Of a stretch of DNA of 64,000 nt, positions 35,111-45,807 are shown piece after piece (within the stretch, counting starts at the first letter, position 1; every line of letters starts with the position of its first letter). Origin of the DNA: Datisca glomerata (lineage: Eukaryota > Streptophyta > Magnoliopsida > Cucurbitales > Datiscaceae). The stretch is taken from NCBI GenBank assembly GCA_003255025.1, contig QANY01004770.1, positions 605,790-669,789 of the forward strand, given 5' to 3'. A program made the position numbers and the translations under genes. The notes beneath the pieces were generated by a model. The model was not told the DNA's origin. It did not search any database and saw only the letters and a list, made by a program, of their open reading frames with translations.

Positions 35111-36240
35111 TAGAAGATTTAATAGTTTCTTTTTATTCGATAAACCTCACCGAGTACATAATCCTTGTCGTCCGTTACACTTTGGCGTTGGCCGTTTGAA
35201 AAGAAAACACCTCTGCTGCTCTAGGAAAAGACCGAGGTGGAAAATTGAAGATGACAGTGCTTCCTATTTTCTGAGATGTTGCTTCATCCCTTGCTGGGGC
35301 TTGGTACATTATTCCTTCTGAGATGCATCTTCGCATCAACGGAAGGACCCATTGAGCTCAACAGCCAGCTCATGGTAAGGTGTTTGTCCTGTTCCTTCCT
35401 CTACAGTTGCTTAGGTGGGAGTATGATCGATTACGGACTCCTTTTCTGTTGGTTCAACCGCTTCACGTGAAGGCGTGGGAGGTACACGCCCGTGTGTTGG
35501 GGTCTCTTGAATAACCCGATCTTACTAGGGACCGAAGTAAAGGGATGGATCTTCTCAGCGGGGTTTCATGTCTTAATTTGGGCATGTCTACCAATTTTGG
35601 CATTACTTTCATCCTTCTATTTCACCCAAAGTGGGATCTCAGGAGATAGAAGTTGTATTTCAACAAGGATGACGCTCTCAGGCTTGTTTATCTATATGTG
35701 GCACGATTCTTTGATTGTGCTGGAGCTTCACAAAATCATTGGCGACCAAAAAATTGTTCGTGGCCAAAAGGGGCATCAAGGAGTCGGATGGAGGGTGATC
35801 CACTGATACTATAATCCATGTTTTGCTGCTGCTCGCATATTACCCCCGAAGAGTCTTTGGGGGTCTTCGACTTCGTCCGCTCTCCGACGACTTTGTTCTC
35901 TTCCTCCGTCTTTCAGGGATGACCCCAACTAGAACCTTATAAAGGGGGAGCCTAGCCATATGTAGTTTGGTTTGGTTTTGTTTTTTATTTTCTCGAGGGG
36001 TGGCAGTTTTCGCCGGCAAGCGACTACTACAACTTAGGTTGTAACTGATATGTCTCTTATCCCTTTGCCGGTTACCGTAGAGATTATGGTCACTACATTC
36101 CTATTCTTTGCCGGGTGACTCTCATGACGACGTACAATTCTTCTTCTGGTGAGGGGGTGGATATTCTCTCTCATTATGGCCAGCGCCGAAATTCCCCAGG
36201 AATTCCTATCTTTTATTTTCCCTCCACATTCGTCTCGTGC
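35111..36240. other. Unrecognised sequence after family X copy 2
   Basis: Moderately GC-rich and unlike the flanking AT-rich DNA. Plus-strand frames of 64 codons (35276-35470) and 104 codons (35492-35806) have no recognised domain. A possible splice donor (CTCATGGTAAGG) lies at about 35370. It may be internal sequence of family X or a decayed gene. Confidence 0.3.
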
Positions 36241-36475
36241 GTTCTTCGTTTTCTCGTTATCGGAATAATTATAATTTAATATTCAAAATAAAATTACAAA
36301 AATTACTATGCCTCAAAACGTTTTACACAAGATTGAAGAAAAAAACTATAGAATAAAGTCTAACACAATAATCACTATACAATTAACGATCAATTATTTA
36401 ACCATACATATTAAACATATTGTGAATAATGCAAGAAAACTCACATAGTATTTAATACATAAATATGTAATGACT

Positions 36476-36487
36476 GATCTGATACCA
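36476..36487 (-). promoter_or_regulatory. tRNA-type primer-binding site
   Basis: On the minus strand it reads TGGTATCAGATC, one base from the common plant initiator-Met primer-binding sequence TGGTATCAGAGC. It lies two bases from the ...TTTTCAACA end of the LTR-like sequence to its right. It marks the 5' LTR/internal junction of a minus-strand retroelement whose internal part is largely missing. Confidence 0.65.
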
Positions 36488-36489
36488 AT

Positions 36490-38584
36490 TGTTGAAAACT
36501 TATCGCTCGCACAGCGGAAGTGTCGGACTTTTAAAATTTCATGAAAATCAAATCTTTTTCAATAAAAGATAAATGCGACGCAATGAATTCCAGAAAAAAA
36601 ATATTTTTTATTGAAAAAATCTTTTCAATAAGGATCTTATATGTTTCTATATTAAATCTAAGACATACATGGATATAAATCACATACCTCTTGTAATCTA
36701 TATCAAGCTCCTCGCAAACCAATGATCATGTGTTCCCACGAACAACGGAATTCGAGATCCACATCAAGATCTTCCAAGTCAATCCTCAAATACAGTAGGA
36801 CATGTGTGGGCACGTAAAATAATTCAAAGACACTTTATAGTCTCTAGATATACTTAACACATGAGATCTATAGATTTACTGAGAATGATTAATTTAGTGA
36901 GACAACTCTCTGAGAGAACACGATGATTATTCTTTCAGAGTTTTTGAAACTCACAGAGAAAGTTCACCCTGATAGCAACTGTGTTCTCAACACTGAGGCC
37001 ATTATAATAATATCCATATATATTTTCTAGGCTCATCAGATTTTTAGGGATAAGCTGAAAATAAAATTTAGTTTCAAACTTACCATTGCAACGGGACCCA
37101 CTGTAATTTGTGCACAACTGCAATGCCACACCGCAATGCAGTTATCACAGTGCCTCACGACATTGTGTGTCACGGCACTACTGTAGTGTCGTGTGGCACT
37201 ACAGTATTGCCTGCCCACTACTGTAGTGCCACGTGGCACTACAGTAATTCATGTCAATCTCTGATTCTCAATCAGTGATTGACACGTGACAATTACTGTA
37301 AATTAAATATTTTTTTAATCATATAAATGTCCACAAATCAGTTAATTCAAAATTAACTTATCTAATTATCCCAATCAACTAATTTATCTGTTAATTCACA
37401 AATAACATATTAGTTGATTTGAATTATTATCTAATAATAATTTAACATTATCTAAATTCATAAATTAGATATATTACCTCACTTATCGATAATTAGAAAA
37501 TTAATGGATATAATTATTTATATAATTACCAAAACTAATATAAATAATTTAATTAATTAATTCTTAATTAATTAATCACACATAATTATCTCATAATTAT
37601 GTAATTTCCTTAGAATAAAATTTCATTTTGCAAGTCAATCCTTTTGTCATGTCTTGAAATGTTCACACCCTAGACTATGTAGTACAAATGTGACTTAGTG
37701 ACTATTGACCTACAATCCTAAGCTCCAATAAACCAGATTATTAATTAAATTCTTTAATTAAATAATTTTATTTATTAATTCCATTATTACTCCACTATAA
37801 ATATGGAATTCCACTTATAGAGATTATAAGATGTATTTATAGAGTATTCTCGTGTAGTCCATTGATATAATCATTTCACGTAGTTCTGTCCTCCAATTAT
37901 TGATATGTAAATTAGAATCGGTCAAAATTACTGTTTTGTCCTTCTAATTATCTCATGATCATTCAATATCATTAATTAACTAGTGAATGATTAATTTATA
38001 CTTATATTATAAATTTGAGCTCAATAAACATTCAGTTCAAGAATCAACACTTAAGATGACAAATATACGATCTGTTGGAAAAGCTTGGATTCCAAATCTT
38101 GTAAGATCATGTTCTCAGCCATCCACATCACTAAATCTCCAAAAAAAAAAATCACTAGTCTGTTTTACAAATAAATTTTAAAGAATGAATCAAAAGATCT
38201 AGTAGATATGTATAGGAGTTCATGACTACTCAGGATTCAGACTGATGTACATATGATCATCAAATTGATGTGTATTAAATTTTTATGATAAACGGCAAGT
38301 TAATAAAGATATTAATTCAAATCTATCATGTTATATATAATCTTATTATATAAAATACATTCACTAAGATGTCTATCCACATCAATGATCCGGATTTAGA
38401 TCGCATGCAGTCATAATGCTCAGTGAACCGTACTAGAAACCATTCATTAAAGATTTTATACTTTCATATGTTGCTGATAATTTTATTAATTATGTATGAT
38501 CTTAATCCTCCCGTACTAATATAAGATCATAGCCTCATTAATGAATATAGATTTTTAGATACTTATATAAATTATTAAACAACA
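36490..38584 (-). mobile_element. LTR-like sequence (about 2.1 kb) next to a primer-binding site
   Basis: The inner edge (36490) is well supported by TG/CA polarity and the adjacent primer site. The outer edge is tentative: TGTTGTTTAATAATT on the minus strand, ending at 38584. The internal region would run left of 36490 but is recognisable for only about 250 bp (36240-36476). No matching second LTR was found. The stretch is AT-rich and non-coding, with a cluster of CACTACAGTA inverted repeats at 37179-37246. Confidence 0.5.
37179..37246. repeat. Paired palindromes centred on CACGTG
   Basis: Positions 37219-37246 form a perfect 28-bp palindrome: arm TACTGTAGTGCCAC, then its exact complement. 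A related copy at 37179-37206 has 10-bp arms (TACTGTAGTG) and an 8-nt loop. The centre CACGTG is a plant G-box core. Further partial copies of CACTGTAATTTGTGC and GGCACTAC type lie from 37095. Confidence 0.9.
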
Positions 38585-38934
38585 ATTTTAAAAAATATAT
38601 AAAAAAAATGTATTTCCGTTAAATTTCATGTTAAAATGTCAATACACATGCTTTGAGGGCATTACCCTTGACAGGTCGAATTTGTAAAAATGAATTTCAT
38701 GGGGGTCAATTTTGAAGAAATTTCAAATTCTTTGGATGTGGGGAGTCTTGGCTCCCTTCTCCCTTCTCTCCCCTTTTGAGAAAAAGAAATCAACAAGGAG
38801 CTTTGGCCCTTCTTGGCTAGGGTTTGAGGTAAGCTTTCCATCATTTTCATTCTTTTTATTGTTGCCCTTGTTTTTTTTTTTGTTTCTTTTTTTATTGAAA
38901 CGTTGTCGCCATTAAGGTCGAATGAGGGGTTACG

Positions 38935-39720
38935 GGTATGGGGTCGACTGGCGGACTGGAGTTCGTTGGGGTGGGGGCGTCCAACGGTGGCATGGGAAGG
39001 GGGAGGTTAAGCGTGACCTGAGATCGTTGGGGGATACCAGTGGCGGCATGGGATGGGGGGATGGGTTGAGTGCGGGAGCTAGCTTGTAGGAGGTCTAGTG
39101 CCGGCATAGGGTGGGCGGGATGGGTCGAGCATGGGAGCTCGCTTGTGGGGGATCAAGTGGCGGCATGGGATGAGGGGAATGGGTCGAGCGTGTGAGTTCG
39201 TTAGGGAGTCCCGTGGCGGCATGGGATGGAGGATTGGGTCTAGCGCAGGAGATCGCTTATGAAGGGGTCTAGTGGCGGCATGGGATGGGGTGATGGGTCG
39301 ATCGCGAGAGTTGGAGCTCGCTTGTGGGGGAGGGTCTAGTATAGACATGGGATGGGGGGATTGGGTCGAGTGCGGGAGCTCACTTGGGGGTCTAGTGGCG
39401 GCATGGGATGGGAGGATGGGTCGAGCGCGGAGATCGCTTGTGAGGGTCCTAATGGCGGCATGTGATGAGGGGATGGGTCGAGCGCGGGAGCTCGTTGGGG
39501 GTCCAGTGGTGGCATGGGATGAGGGAATGGGTCGAGCGTGGGAGGGGGAAATCGCTTGTGGGGGGTCTAGTGTCAGCATGGGATAGGGGAATTGGGTCGA
39601 GTACGGGAGCTCACTTGTGGGGGGGTCCAGTGGTGGCATGTGATGGGGGTATGGGTAGAGCGCAAGAGCTCGGTTGTGGGGGGTCTAGTGGTGGCATGGA
39701 TGATGGGGAGGTTGCGTGCG
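38935..39720. repeat. GC-rich tandem repeat of about 57-65 bp, about thirteen copies
   Basis: Units contain GGTCGAGCGCGGGAGCTCGC, then TCTAGTGGCGGCATGGGATG. The array is far more GC-rich than its flanks and gives overlapping repeat ORFs on both strands, Pro/Ser-rich on minus and Gly/Met-rich on plus. It lies in what would be an intron of the decayed plus-strand gene. Confidence 0.92.
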
Positions 39721-39974
39721 GATTCTTGCTTGTGTGGGGTTCTAATGGCAGCTTGATTGATGGGGAAGCATAGTGGCGACATGGACTTGGTGTTTTCTTT
39801 ACTTGGGCTAACCAAGTCTTTGTTTTATTTTCATGTCTTGCTTTCACGAACTATCAAGGAGTCGTCGCGTGCACCAGTAGGAGTCGGGCTCTCTACTTTG
39901 GATTCCTCTCATCAGGTGAGTGAAATACTCATTGTTATACTTAGATTTTTTCAAGTAGGATGTATGATGATGAA

Positions 39975-40460
39975 CATGCCTCCCCTATAAGATTTTTGTA
40001 ATATGTTTCCCCCCTTAGGAAAATTTTGAAAAGTTTTGCCTCCATCAGACATGCCTCCATTGAACGTGCATCTATCATAGGGTGTTTGTAGTATGCTTCC
40101 CCTCTTAGGAAAATTTCAAAAAATTTAACCTCGTTGGACATGCCTCCATTGAACGTGCCTCCATCATCAGGTATTTCTATTATGTTTCGCCTCTTAGAAA
40201 AAATTTGAATTTTTTTTGCCTCCATTGAACGTGCCTTCGGTCATTGGGTGTTTGTAATATGCTTCCCCCCTCAGGAAAAATTTGAAAAGATTTTGCCTAC
40301 GTCAAACATGCATTCATTAAACGTGCCTCCCCTATAGGGTGTTTGTAGTATGCTTCCCCTTAGGAAAATTTTAAAAAAATTGCCTCCATCAAGCATACAT
40401 CCATTGAACATGCCTCCTCTATAGGGTGTTTGTAATATGCTTCCCTCTTAAGAAAATTTC
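39975..40460. repeat. 89-bp tandem repeat, about six copies
   Basis: The landmark TAGGAAAATTT starts at 40016, 40106, 40195, 40272, 40361 and 40449, giving spacings of 90, 89, 77, 89 and 88. Units also share GTTTGTARTATGCTTCCCC and TGCCTCCATTGAACGTGCC. One unit is about 12 bp short. Confidence 0.92.
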
Positions 40461-40754
40461 AAAAAATTGTACGGACTTAGTGATTTTGCGTGTAGCCATG
40501 TTTGTAACTTGTAACACGTGATCCTTTATTTTGCAAGTTTTTATTCATATCCACGACTACTTTAAAGGTTGAGCTTACTGAAGGCAAATGTGATTCAACT
40601 CCCCCAGTTCCGCCCAAACCATGGTCCTCGATAAAGCCTATTACCGACTGCATGATTAATGGCATGTCAAAGTCGATTGAGGGGGAGGTTAATTCTGGAG
40701 TCTTCATGGAGGATGAGAGTGAGCAGTTTAAGTTCCTTAGTCTTGAGCAAGTTC

Positions 40755-41005
40755 CATTGAGAGAGAGAGATAGAGAGAGCGAGAGAGATTGAGAGAGAAA
40801 GCGGGTGAGAGAGAGAGAAAGAGAGCGAGAGAGTGAGAGAGTGTGTGATTGAGAGAGAGAGGGGGGAGAGAGAGAAAGGTTAAGTTCCTTAGAGAGAGAA
40901 AGTGTGAGATTGAGAGAGAATGAGAGAGTGAGAGAGTGTGTGTGATTGAGAGAGAGAGATAGCGAGGGGGAGAGAGAGAAAGAAAGAGATAGAGAGAGAG
41001 AGCAA
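40755..41005. repeat. GA-rich microsatellite tract
   Basis: About 250 bp of GAGAGA with scattered T and C. A 98-codon Ser/Leu-rich minus-strand frame here is an artefact of the repeat. Confidence 0.92.
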
Positions 41006-41552
41006 GGTCGAGTGCGATGCAGAAGGGAGGCACGTCTAGATTCCCTATTACAGTAGAGGTCGCCCCTACTGGTAAGAGCTAGACGGCCAGAACCATTCGC
41101 ATGAAGACCAATCCTACAGCTGGAGATGCTCTAAAGTCTAAGCCTGCAGTTGAGGGGATTGCCACGGGCGTGCTCACTAGTGTCTCTAGCAGAGACCCTC
41201 ATCGTGGTGCCCCGTCGTCACCTTCAAAATTATGTCCTTTTTTTATGAAGACTTATACTTTCTTATTTACCATTCACTGTGCACTTTTATATTGAACTAG
41301 ATGATTGATGCTTGTATTTGTTTCAGCGTCCCCTAGGGCGTTCATAAGAGGTTGGTGGCGAAGATGAGCTCCCACAATTAGTGTAGCAATGGAAAAGGGC
41401 AGCGTCAGCGTTGGAGGGCACATCCTCAACTGGGTTAGTCCAAGCCCAGAAGGCGAGGACGTTGGTATATACATATCTTCCTCTCATTCTTCTCTCGTTT
41501 TTTGCTAGCTAACTCTCATAACATTAATATTTGTCTTCTTCCTTTTGACAAG

Positions 41553-41650
41553 AGCATGGTCATGGCCCAACCAGGGAGGATTATCCCGTGGTAGAAAGGA
41601 CCAACGTGCACCTGCCAATTGTTTCTAAGAATATGGAGGCATATCTCGAG
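41553..41650 (+). pseudogene. Exon of the decayed antisense gene
   Basis: The acceptor CCTTTTGACAAG precedes the exon and the donor GTGTGT follows. The open frame EHGHGPTREDYPVVERTNVH continues to NMEAYLE and keeps phase with the next exon. A stop is avoided only in this frame. Confidence 0.45.
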
Positions 41651-41737
41651 GTGTGTGCAAATTTTGTCTTTGTTCGTTTATGCCATGTTTTCACATTTCT
41701 CCTTGGTCCAAGTTGAAACTGATGCTTCCATATGTAG

Positions 41738-41950
41738 GATTTCGTAGCACCGATGCCAACGCAATTACCCCCTTTTGAGAATGAACTAACTGACTGGGCT
41801 TCGTCTCCGTCTAGTGAGCGAGGGGCCTTTCCTACCACTGTCGTAGCAGAAAATGACATAGTTGGTTCTGCGACTTCCCCTCTTGATATCATGCACCTGG
41901 AAGAGGTAGAGGAGTCTCCTCTTGTGGAAGATTCCTACACGAGGATAGAG
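41738..41950 (+). pseudogene. Exon of the decayed antisense gene
   Basis: 213 nt (71 codons) between TATGTAG and GTAACA. It reads DFVAPMPTQLPPFENELTDW, then an acidic Ser-rich segment ending VEDSYTRIE. Both borders are phase 0. It is open without interruption, the best-preserved part of the gene. The composition suggests a disordered linker. Confidence 0.5.
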
Positions 41951-42078
41951 GTAACAATTTTATTGTATGCTTTGATAGCATAATCTAGCTTATTTGTAAT
42001 TTCCTTGCCAACATGCGTTCGTTTGGTTCTTGTGGAGAAATACTTCATATTGACAACATGTTTTATTTCGCCATGTAG

Positions 42079-42135
42079 GGGTCTACTGACGTGAATGAGC
42101 ACGGGATGATTGCGGCAATAAGGGGTTCCCCACAG
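42079..42135 (+). pseudogene. Exon of the decayed antisense gene
   Basis: 57 nt between CCATGTAG and GTTAAA. It reads GSTDVNEHGMIAAIRGSPQ in phase 0. The donor is weaker. Downstream sequence (42145-42300) is open in another frame (GNGGAAHSLDVTLVASSTVT), so this may be a frameshifted exon continuation and not a true intron. Confidence 0.35.
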
Positions 42136-42960
42136 GTTAAATAATGGAGGTAATGGTGGGGCAGCACACTCCTTGGATGTGACTCTCGTAGCCTCCAGCA
42201 CAGTTACTATTACTATGGTAACAACCGATGCAAGCTCTCGTGGTGATGCGGTCGTGAAAGGGGAGCTCAAGACTAGGGTAGTGGCATCTCCACCCCATTG
42301 AGCATCTATTGATGAGGATCCACCATTGGATGATGATGATCATGCTGCAACCCCTCTTCAAAAATGTGTAGGGAGAGGTCACACGGTGACGGCTCGAGGA
42401 GCTACAGCATGAGCTTTAAAGCTTACGGTGCACACGAATTCAACCTGGAGCTTTCTGGACGGATGGTTGAGTATGACCATGTTGTAGTGGATGAGATATT
42501 TATCCCGTATCTTTATAAGGCTGCTAAAAATTCATTCTGATTGTGGCGTTCAGTTCCTGAACTTTACCAGGCATATTCACCAATCATGTGTCGCTATGGT
42601 TGGTGAGACATTGTTCATTTTAGCCCACCTTTAGGACAAGGAAGCCCACCTGGAGGTAGTATCTTAGGCATTGAACATGTGGAAGGAGATGAAGCAGTTG
42701 CATATGAAGTTAGATTGGTTGAGATCTTTCATTTGTAACTTCTGGCGGTTGCACCGGCGATTGGTGAGGGAGATGTACGTAGAGCATTTATAAGAGCAGC
42801 GTCGATGTCAACAAAAATGAGTGCTTGCGGTGCAAGTGAAGATAGCAGACTTTGACGCAGAGATCAATGAGCATCGTCAGCTCCAAGCGAAGAGCGCCGC
42901 TGTTAGGTTCGACTCTGAGGAGGTTGTAGCGAGTGCTGTTTTTGGGAACCACAGTTAGAT

Positions 42961-43440
42961 TTCTTGGGTTTCTTCTTGTACCCCTTATGACTTTTGATGT
43001 AATAATAACTCATACTACTCTGAACTTTTATTTCTGAATGAGATGTCATCTTCTTATCTTCACATGTGGAATGTTGACTCGTTATTTCTCTCTTTTTGTA
43101 TGCATCATTTATTTGCTTGTTGCCTTGTAATCTTTATGCGATAGCATAATTGCGAGTGTCCTTGGCTAGATCGTGTGAGGTTGTTAGAGTGTACTAGACT
43201 TTGTTTGCCCACCAATTCACCTAGCAATTGATCCTCCCAGGGGCGTGAGCGCCTTACTCACGGAACCTGGTGTGTCTAGGGGGTGTGTGGGTTTCATCAT
43301 AGTGAAATTAGGCTCGATGAGGCGACACACGAATCCAGGTGATACATCAAACACGCAGGTTTGAGCGATACATTACAAGTATTCTTAATGTTAAGCACGA
43401 TGTCTTTCATATGTGTTTTTTAAGCAGGAACGTGGAAGCC
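42961..43440. other. Non-coding link between the decayed gene and the 60-bp array
   Basis: No gene is seen. If the plus-strand gene ends near 42957 (TAG), this would be its 3' end and the far 3' part of the gypsy element. No LTR edge or polypurine tract was identified. Confidence 0.35.
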
Positions 43441-44395
43441 TACGCGTCTCACAAAGCATGACACTTATTATGGGTTTTTAAAAAAAAGGTGTGAAAGTCT
43501 ACACATCCACCAAACATGACATTTATCATTAGTGTTCTCAAATAGAGGCTTAAAAGCCTATATATCTCACTAAGCATGACGTTTATCATGGGTGTCCTTA
43601 GGTAGATGCGTGAAATCCTACGCAACTTACCAAGCATAATGTTTATCATGGGTATTCTTAAGTAGAGGTGTGAAAGCCTATGCATCTCACCAAGCATGAC
43701 GTTTATCATGAGTGTTCTCAAATAGAGGCGTGAAAGTTTATGAACTCACAAAACATGAAATTTAACATGGGTGTTTTCAAGTAGTGGCGTGAAAGCTTAC
43801 ACAACTCACCAAGCATGACGTTTATCATGAGTGTTATTAAATATAAGCGTGAAAGCCTATGAAAATCACCAAGCGTGACGATTATCATGGGTGTTTTCAA
43901 GTAGTGGCGTGAAAGCCTACGCAACTCACCAGGCATGACGATTATCATTGGTGCTCTTAAGAAGAGGCGTGAGAGCTTATGCATCGCACCAAACATGATG
44001 TTTATCATGGGTGTTTTCAAGTAGTGCTAAGCCTATGTAACTCACCAAACATTACGTTTATCATGGGTGTCCATAAGAAGAGGCGTGAAAGCCTATGCAT
44101 CTCATCAAGCACGACGTTTATCATGATTATTTTCAAGTAGTGGCGTGAAAGCCTACACAACTCACCAAGCATGGCGTTTACATGGGTGTTCTTAAGAAGA
44201 GGCGTGAAAGCCTATGCAACTCACCTAGCATGACGTTTATCATGGGTGTTTGCAAGTAGTGGCGTGAAAGCCTACGCAACTCACCAAGCATGACATTTAT
44301 CATGGGTGATTTCAAGTAGTGGCGTTAAAGCCTACGCAACTCACCAAACATCATGTTTATCATGGGTGTTCTTAACAAAGGTGTTGGAGCCCCAT
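43440..44395. repeat. 60-bp tandem repeat, about sixteen copies
   Basis: Units of exactly about 60 bp contain CACCAAGCATGACGTTTATC, ATGGGTGTTYTCAAGTAG and GGCGTGAAAGCCTAYGCAAC. A 60-bp unit keeps the frame open, giving 20-residue repeat ORFs on the minus strand (for example MINVMLGELRRLSRHYLKTP), which are not genes. The array lies between the integrase end of the gypsy element and the antisense gene. Confidence 0.95.
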
Positions 44396-44640
44396 TAAGT
44401 AGCAATATTTCATAGCACATCTTTAGAGTCAAAACTTTCTGAAATTCCTCTATTCATTCCAAGTTTGAGTATAGAAGAGCAGGCCAACTAGCTTATATCA
44501 TGCCCAGTTGCCTCGGTGGCTATTGTTTCATGCAATGACAAAAAAATTTCATGTACAAAAAGAAACATCTAACAAAATTCATATGCATAGTATTTCTTGA
44601 TAAACTTGAAGTTGATAGGTGATGGTAATGGGTGTCTTTT
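44396..44640. other. Spacer just past the gypsy pol end
   Basis: About 245 bp with no gene. It belongs to the 3' untranslated part of the minus-strand gypsy element. Confidence 0.5.
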
Positions 44641-45791
44641 TTAGGGATCAACTAAATGACAATATCCACTTTCGGCTAATGATGTTATCTCACAGGGGCC
44701 TTCCCATTTTGGTGTGAACTTTTGAGCGTGCGTACCCCGCATGACATGATCTATCGCTTTCAATACCAGGTCACCTTCGTTGAACACCCGCAGACGTACC
44801 ATTGCCTTATAGGTTTTCATCATTCTCTCCTGGTAGGCTTGGATGCTTTCCTTGGGCTTATCTCTCCTTTCATCTACAACTTCTAGATCACCAAAACGGG
44901 TGAGGCACTCAACTCCTGCTAAAGACGCTAGCTTAGCTGATGGTACCAATACATCTGCCGGTATGACTACTTCATAGCCATGAACTAAAGTAAATGGGGT
45001 TGCTCGCGTCGGAGACCGCTTCGCTGTTCCATATGCCCGTAGTCCTAAAGGAAGTAACTCATACCATGTATTCTGGGCTTTGTGGACCATACAATTAGGT
45101 ATCCTCAGTAATGTCTTATTATTTACCTCGGCTTGACCATTCCCCTTGGGATAATAGGGTGTGGACTTATCATGGCAGATGTCGTATACTTCCAATAGTT
45201 CAGCCACTACCTTGCTTGTAAATGTTGTCCCATTGTCCGAGATAATTCATCTTGGTAGCCCGAATCGACATATGATGTTCTCCTTCATAAAGTTATAGAC
45301 CTGCTCACCTGTCCCCTTCTTGAAATCTATGGCATTTGCCCACTTAGTGTAATAACTGTAGCGATAAAGATCCATTTGTAACCTTTTGACGCACGTGAGA
45401 TGGGTCCAACAAAGTCTAGAGCTCATGTATGAAACGGCCAAGGGACCTCTGTCTAGTGCAAGGATACGATGGGGCGTGTATAATGTTTTTGAGGACTTGG
45501 CAAGTGTGACATTTTTGTGCACTGTCCAATGTATCAACTTCCATGATGAGTCAATAGATACCTTATCCTGAGCAATTCCTTGTATAGCCCCATGCCTCCT
45601 TGGTGTTTTCCACATGCCCATTTGTGTACTTCCTCCATGATAGTTCGTTGATCATCAATATCCAAATACTTAAGAGGATGACCGTCCATACTAACCCTGC
45701 ATAACTCTTCATTTAGCATAAAGAAACGAGGACACTGCTTCTTAATAATGAAGGCATCTGCTGTGCTTGATGGGAGAGTACCATCGTTCAA
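44641..45791 (-). pseudogene. gypsy integrase
   Basis: A zinc-binding type N-terminus (EEVHKWACGKHQGGMGLYKE, about 45640-45580) is followed by the core. ALDFVGPISRASKGYKWIF is in one frame. The codon of the first catalytic Asp, in the stretch leading to YYTKWANAIDFKKG, is one base short (between 45355 and 45356), shifting the frame. IISDNGTTF supplies the second Asp, near 45235, and NGQAEVNNK the Glu. The C-terminal part contains GDLVLKAI and KFTPKWEGPCEI, as in gypsy integrases. A TGA also precedes the second motif. Confidence 0.88.
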
Positions 45792-45807
45792 ATAGCAAGA
45801 TGTAAGG

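Larger units (their letters stand above)
38700..42960 (+). pseudogene. Decayed multi-exon gene, antisense to the gypsy element
   Basis: Three consecutive plus-strand exons have GT/AG borders and the same phase: 41553-41650, 41738-41950 and 42079-42135. They join in frame from EHGHGPTREDYPVVERTNVH through PMPTQLPPFENELTDW to GSTDVNEHGMIAAIRG. Likely earlier exons include one ending at a GTGAGT donor at 39914 (SRAPVGVGLSTLDSSHQ) and an open stretch at 40555-40780 (TEGKCDSTPPVPPKPWSSIK). A 5' leader-like segment with a GTAAGC donor is at 38829. After 42135 open pieces continue with stops, ending in a charged, probably helical tail (KIADFDAEINEHRQLQAKS) at 42838-42955. It resembles plant-mobile-domain proteins carried by transposons only from memory of their C-termini; the domain itself was not seen. 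Its position beyond pol and antisense to it fits the extra antisense ORFs known in Tat-lineage gypsy elements. Confidence 0.4.

Noticed and set aside
34640..35113. His-rich repeat ORFs resembling a metal-binding protein
   Set aside because: Translation of the 45-bp array; no start context, and the frame is lost between blocks.
39079..39639. 186-codon Pro/Ser-rich minus-strand ORF, and plus-strand ORFs of about 100 codons
   Set aside because: They arise from the GC-rich tandem array; the sequence repeats with the unit and has no independent features.
40737..41033. Ser/Leu-rich minus-strand ORF resembling a signal or membrane protein
   Set aside because: It is the complement of a GA microsatellite.
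43449..44020. Two minus-strand ORFs of 90-100 codons with 20-residue repeats
   Set aside because: Products of the 60-bp tandem array, not a repeat protein gene.
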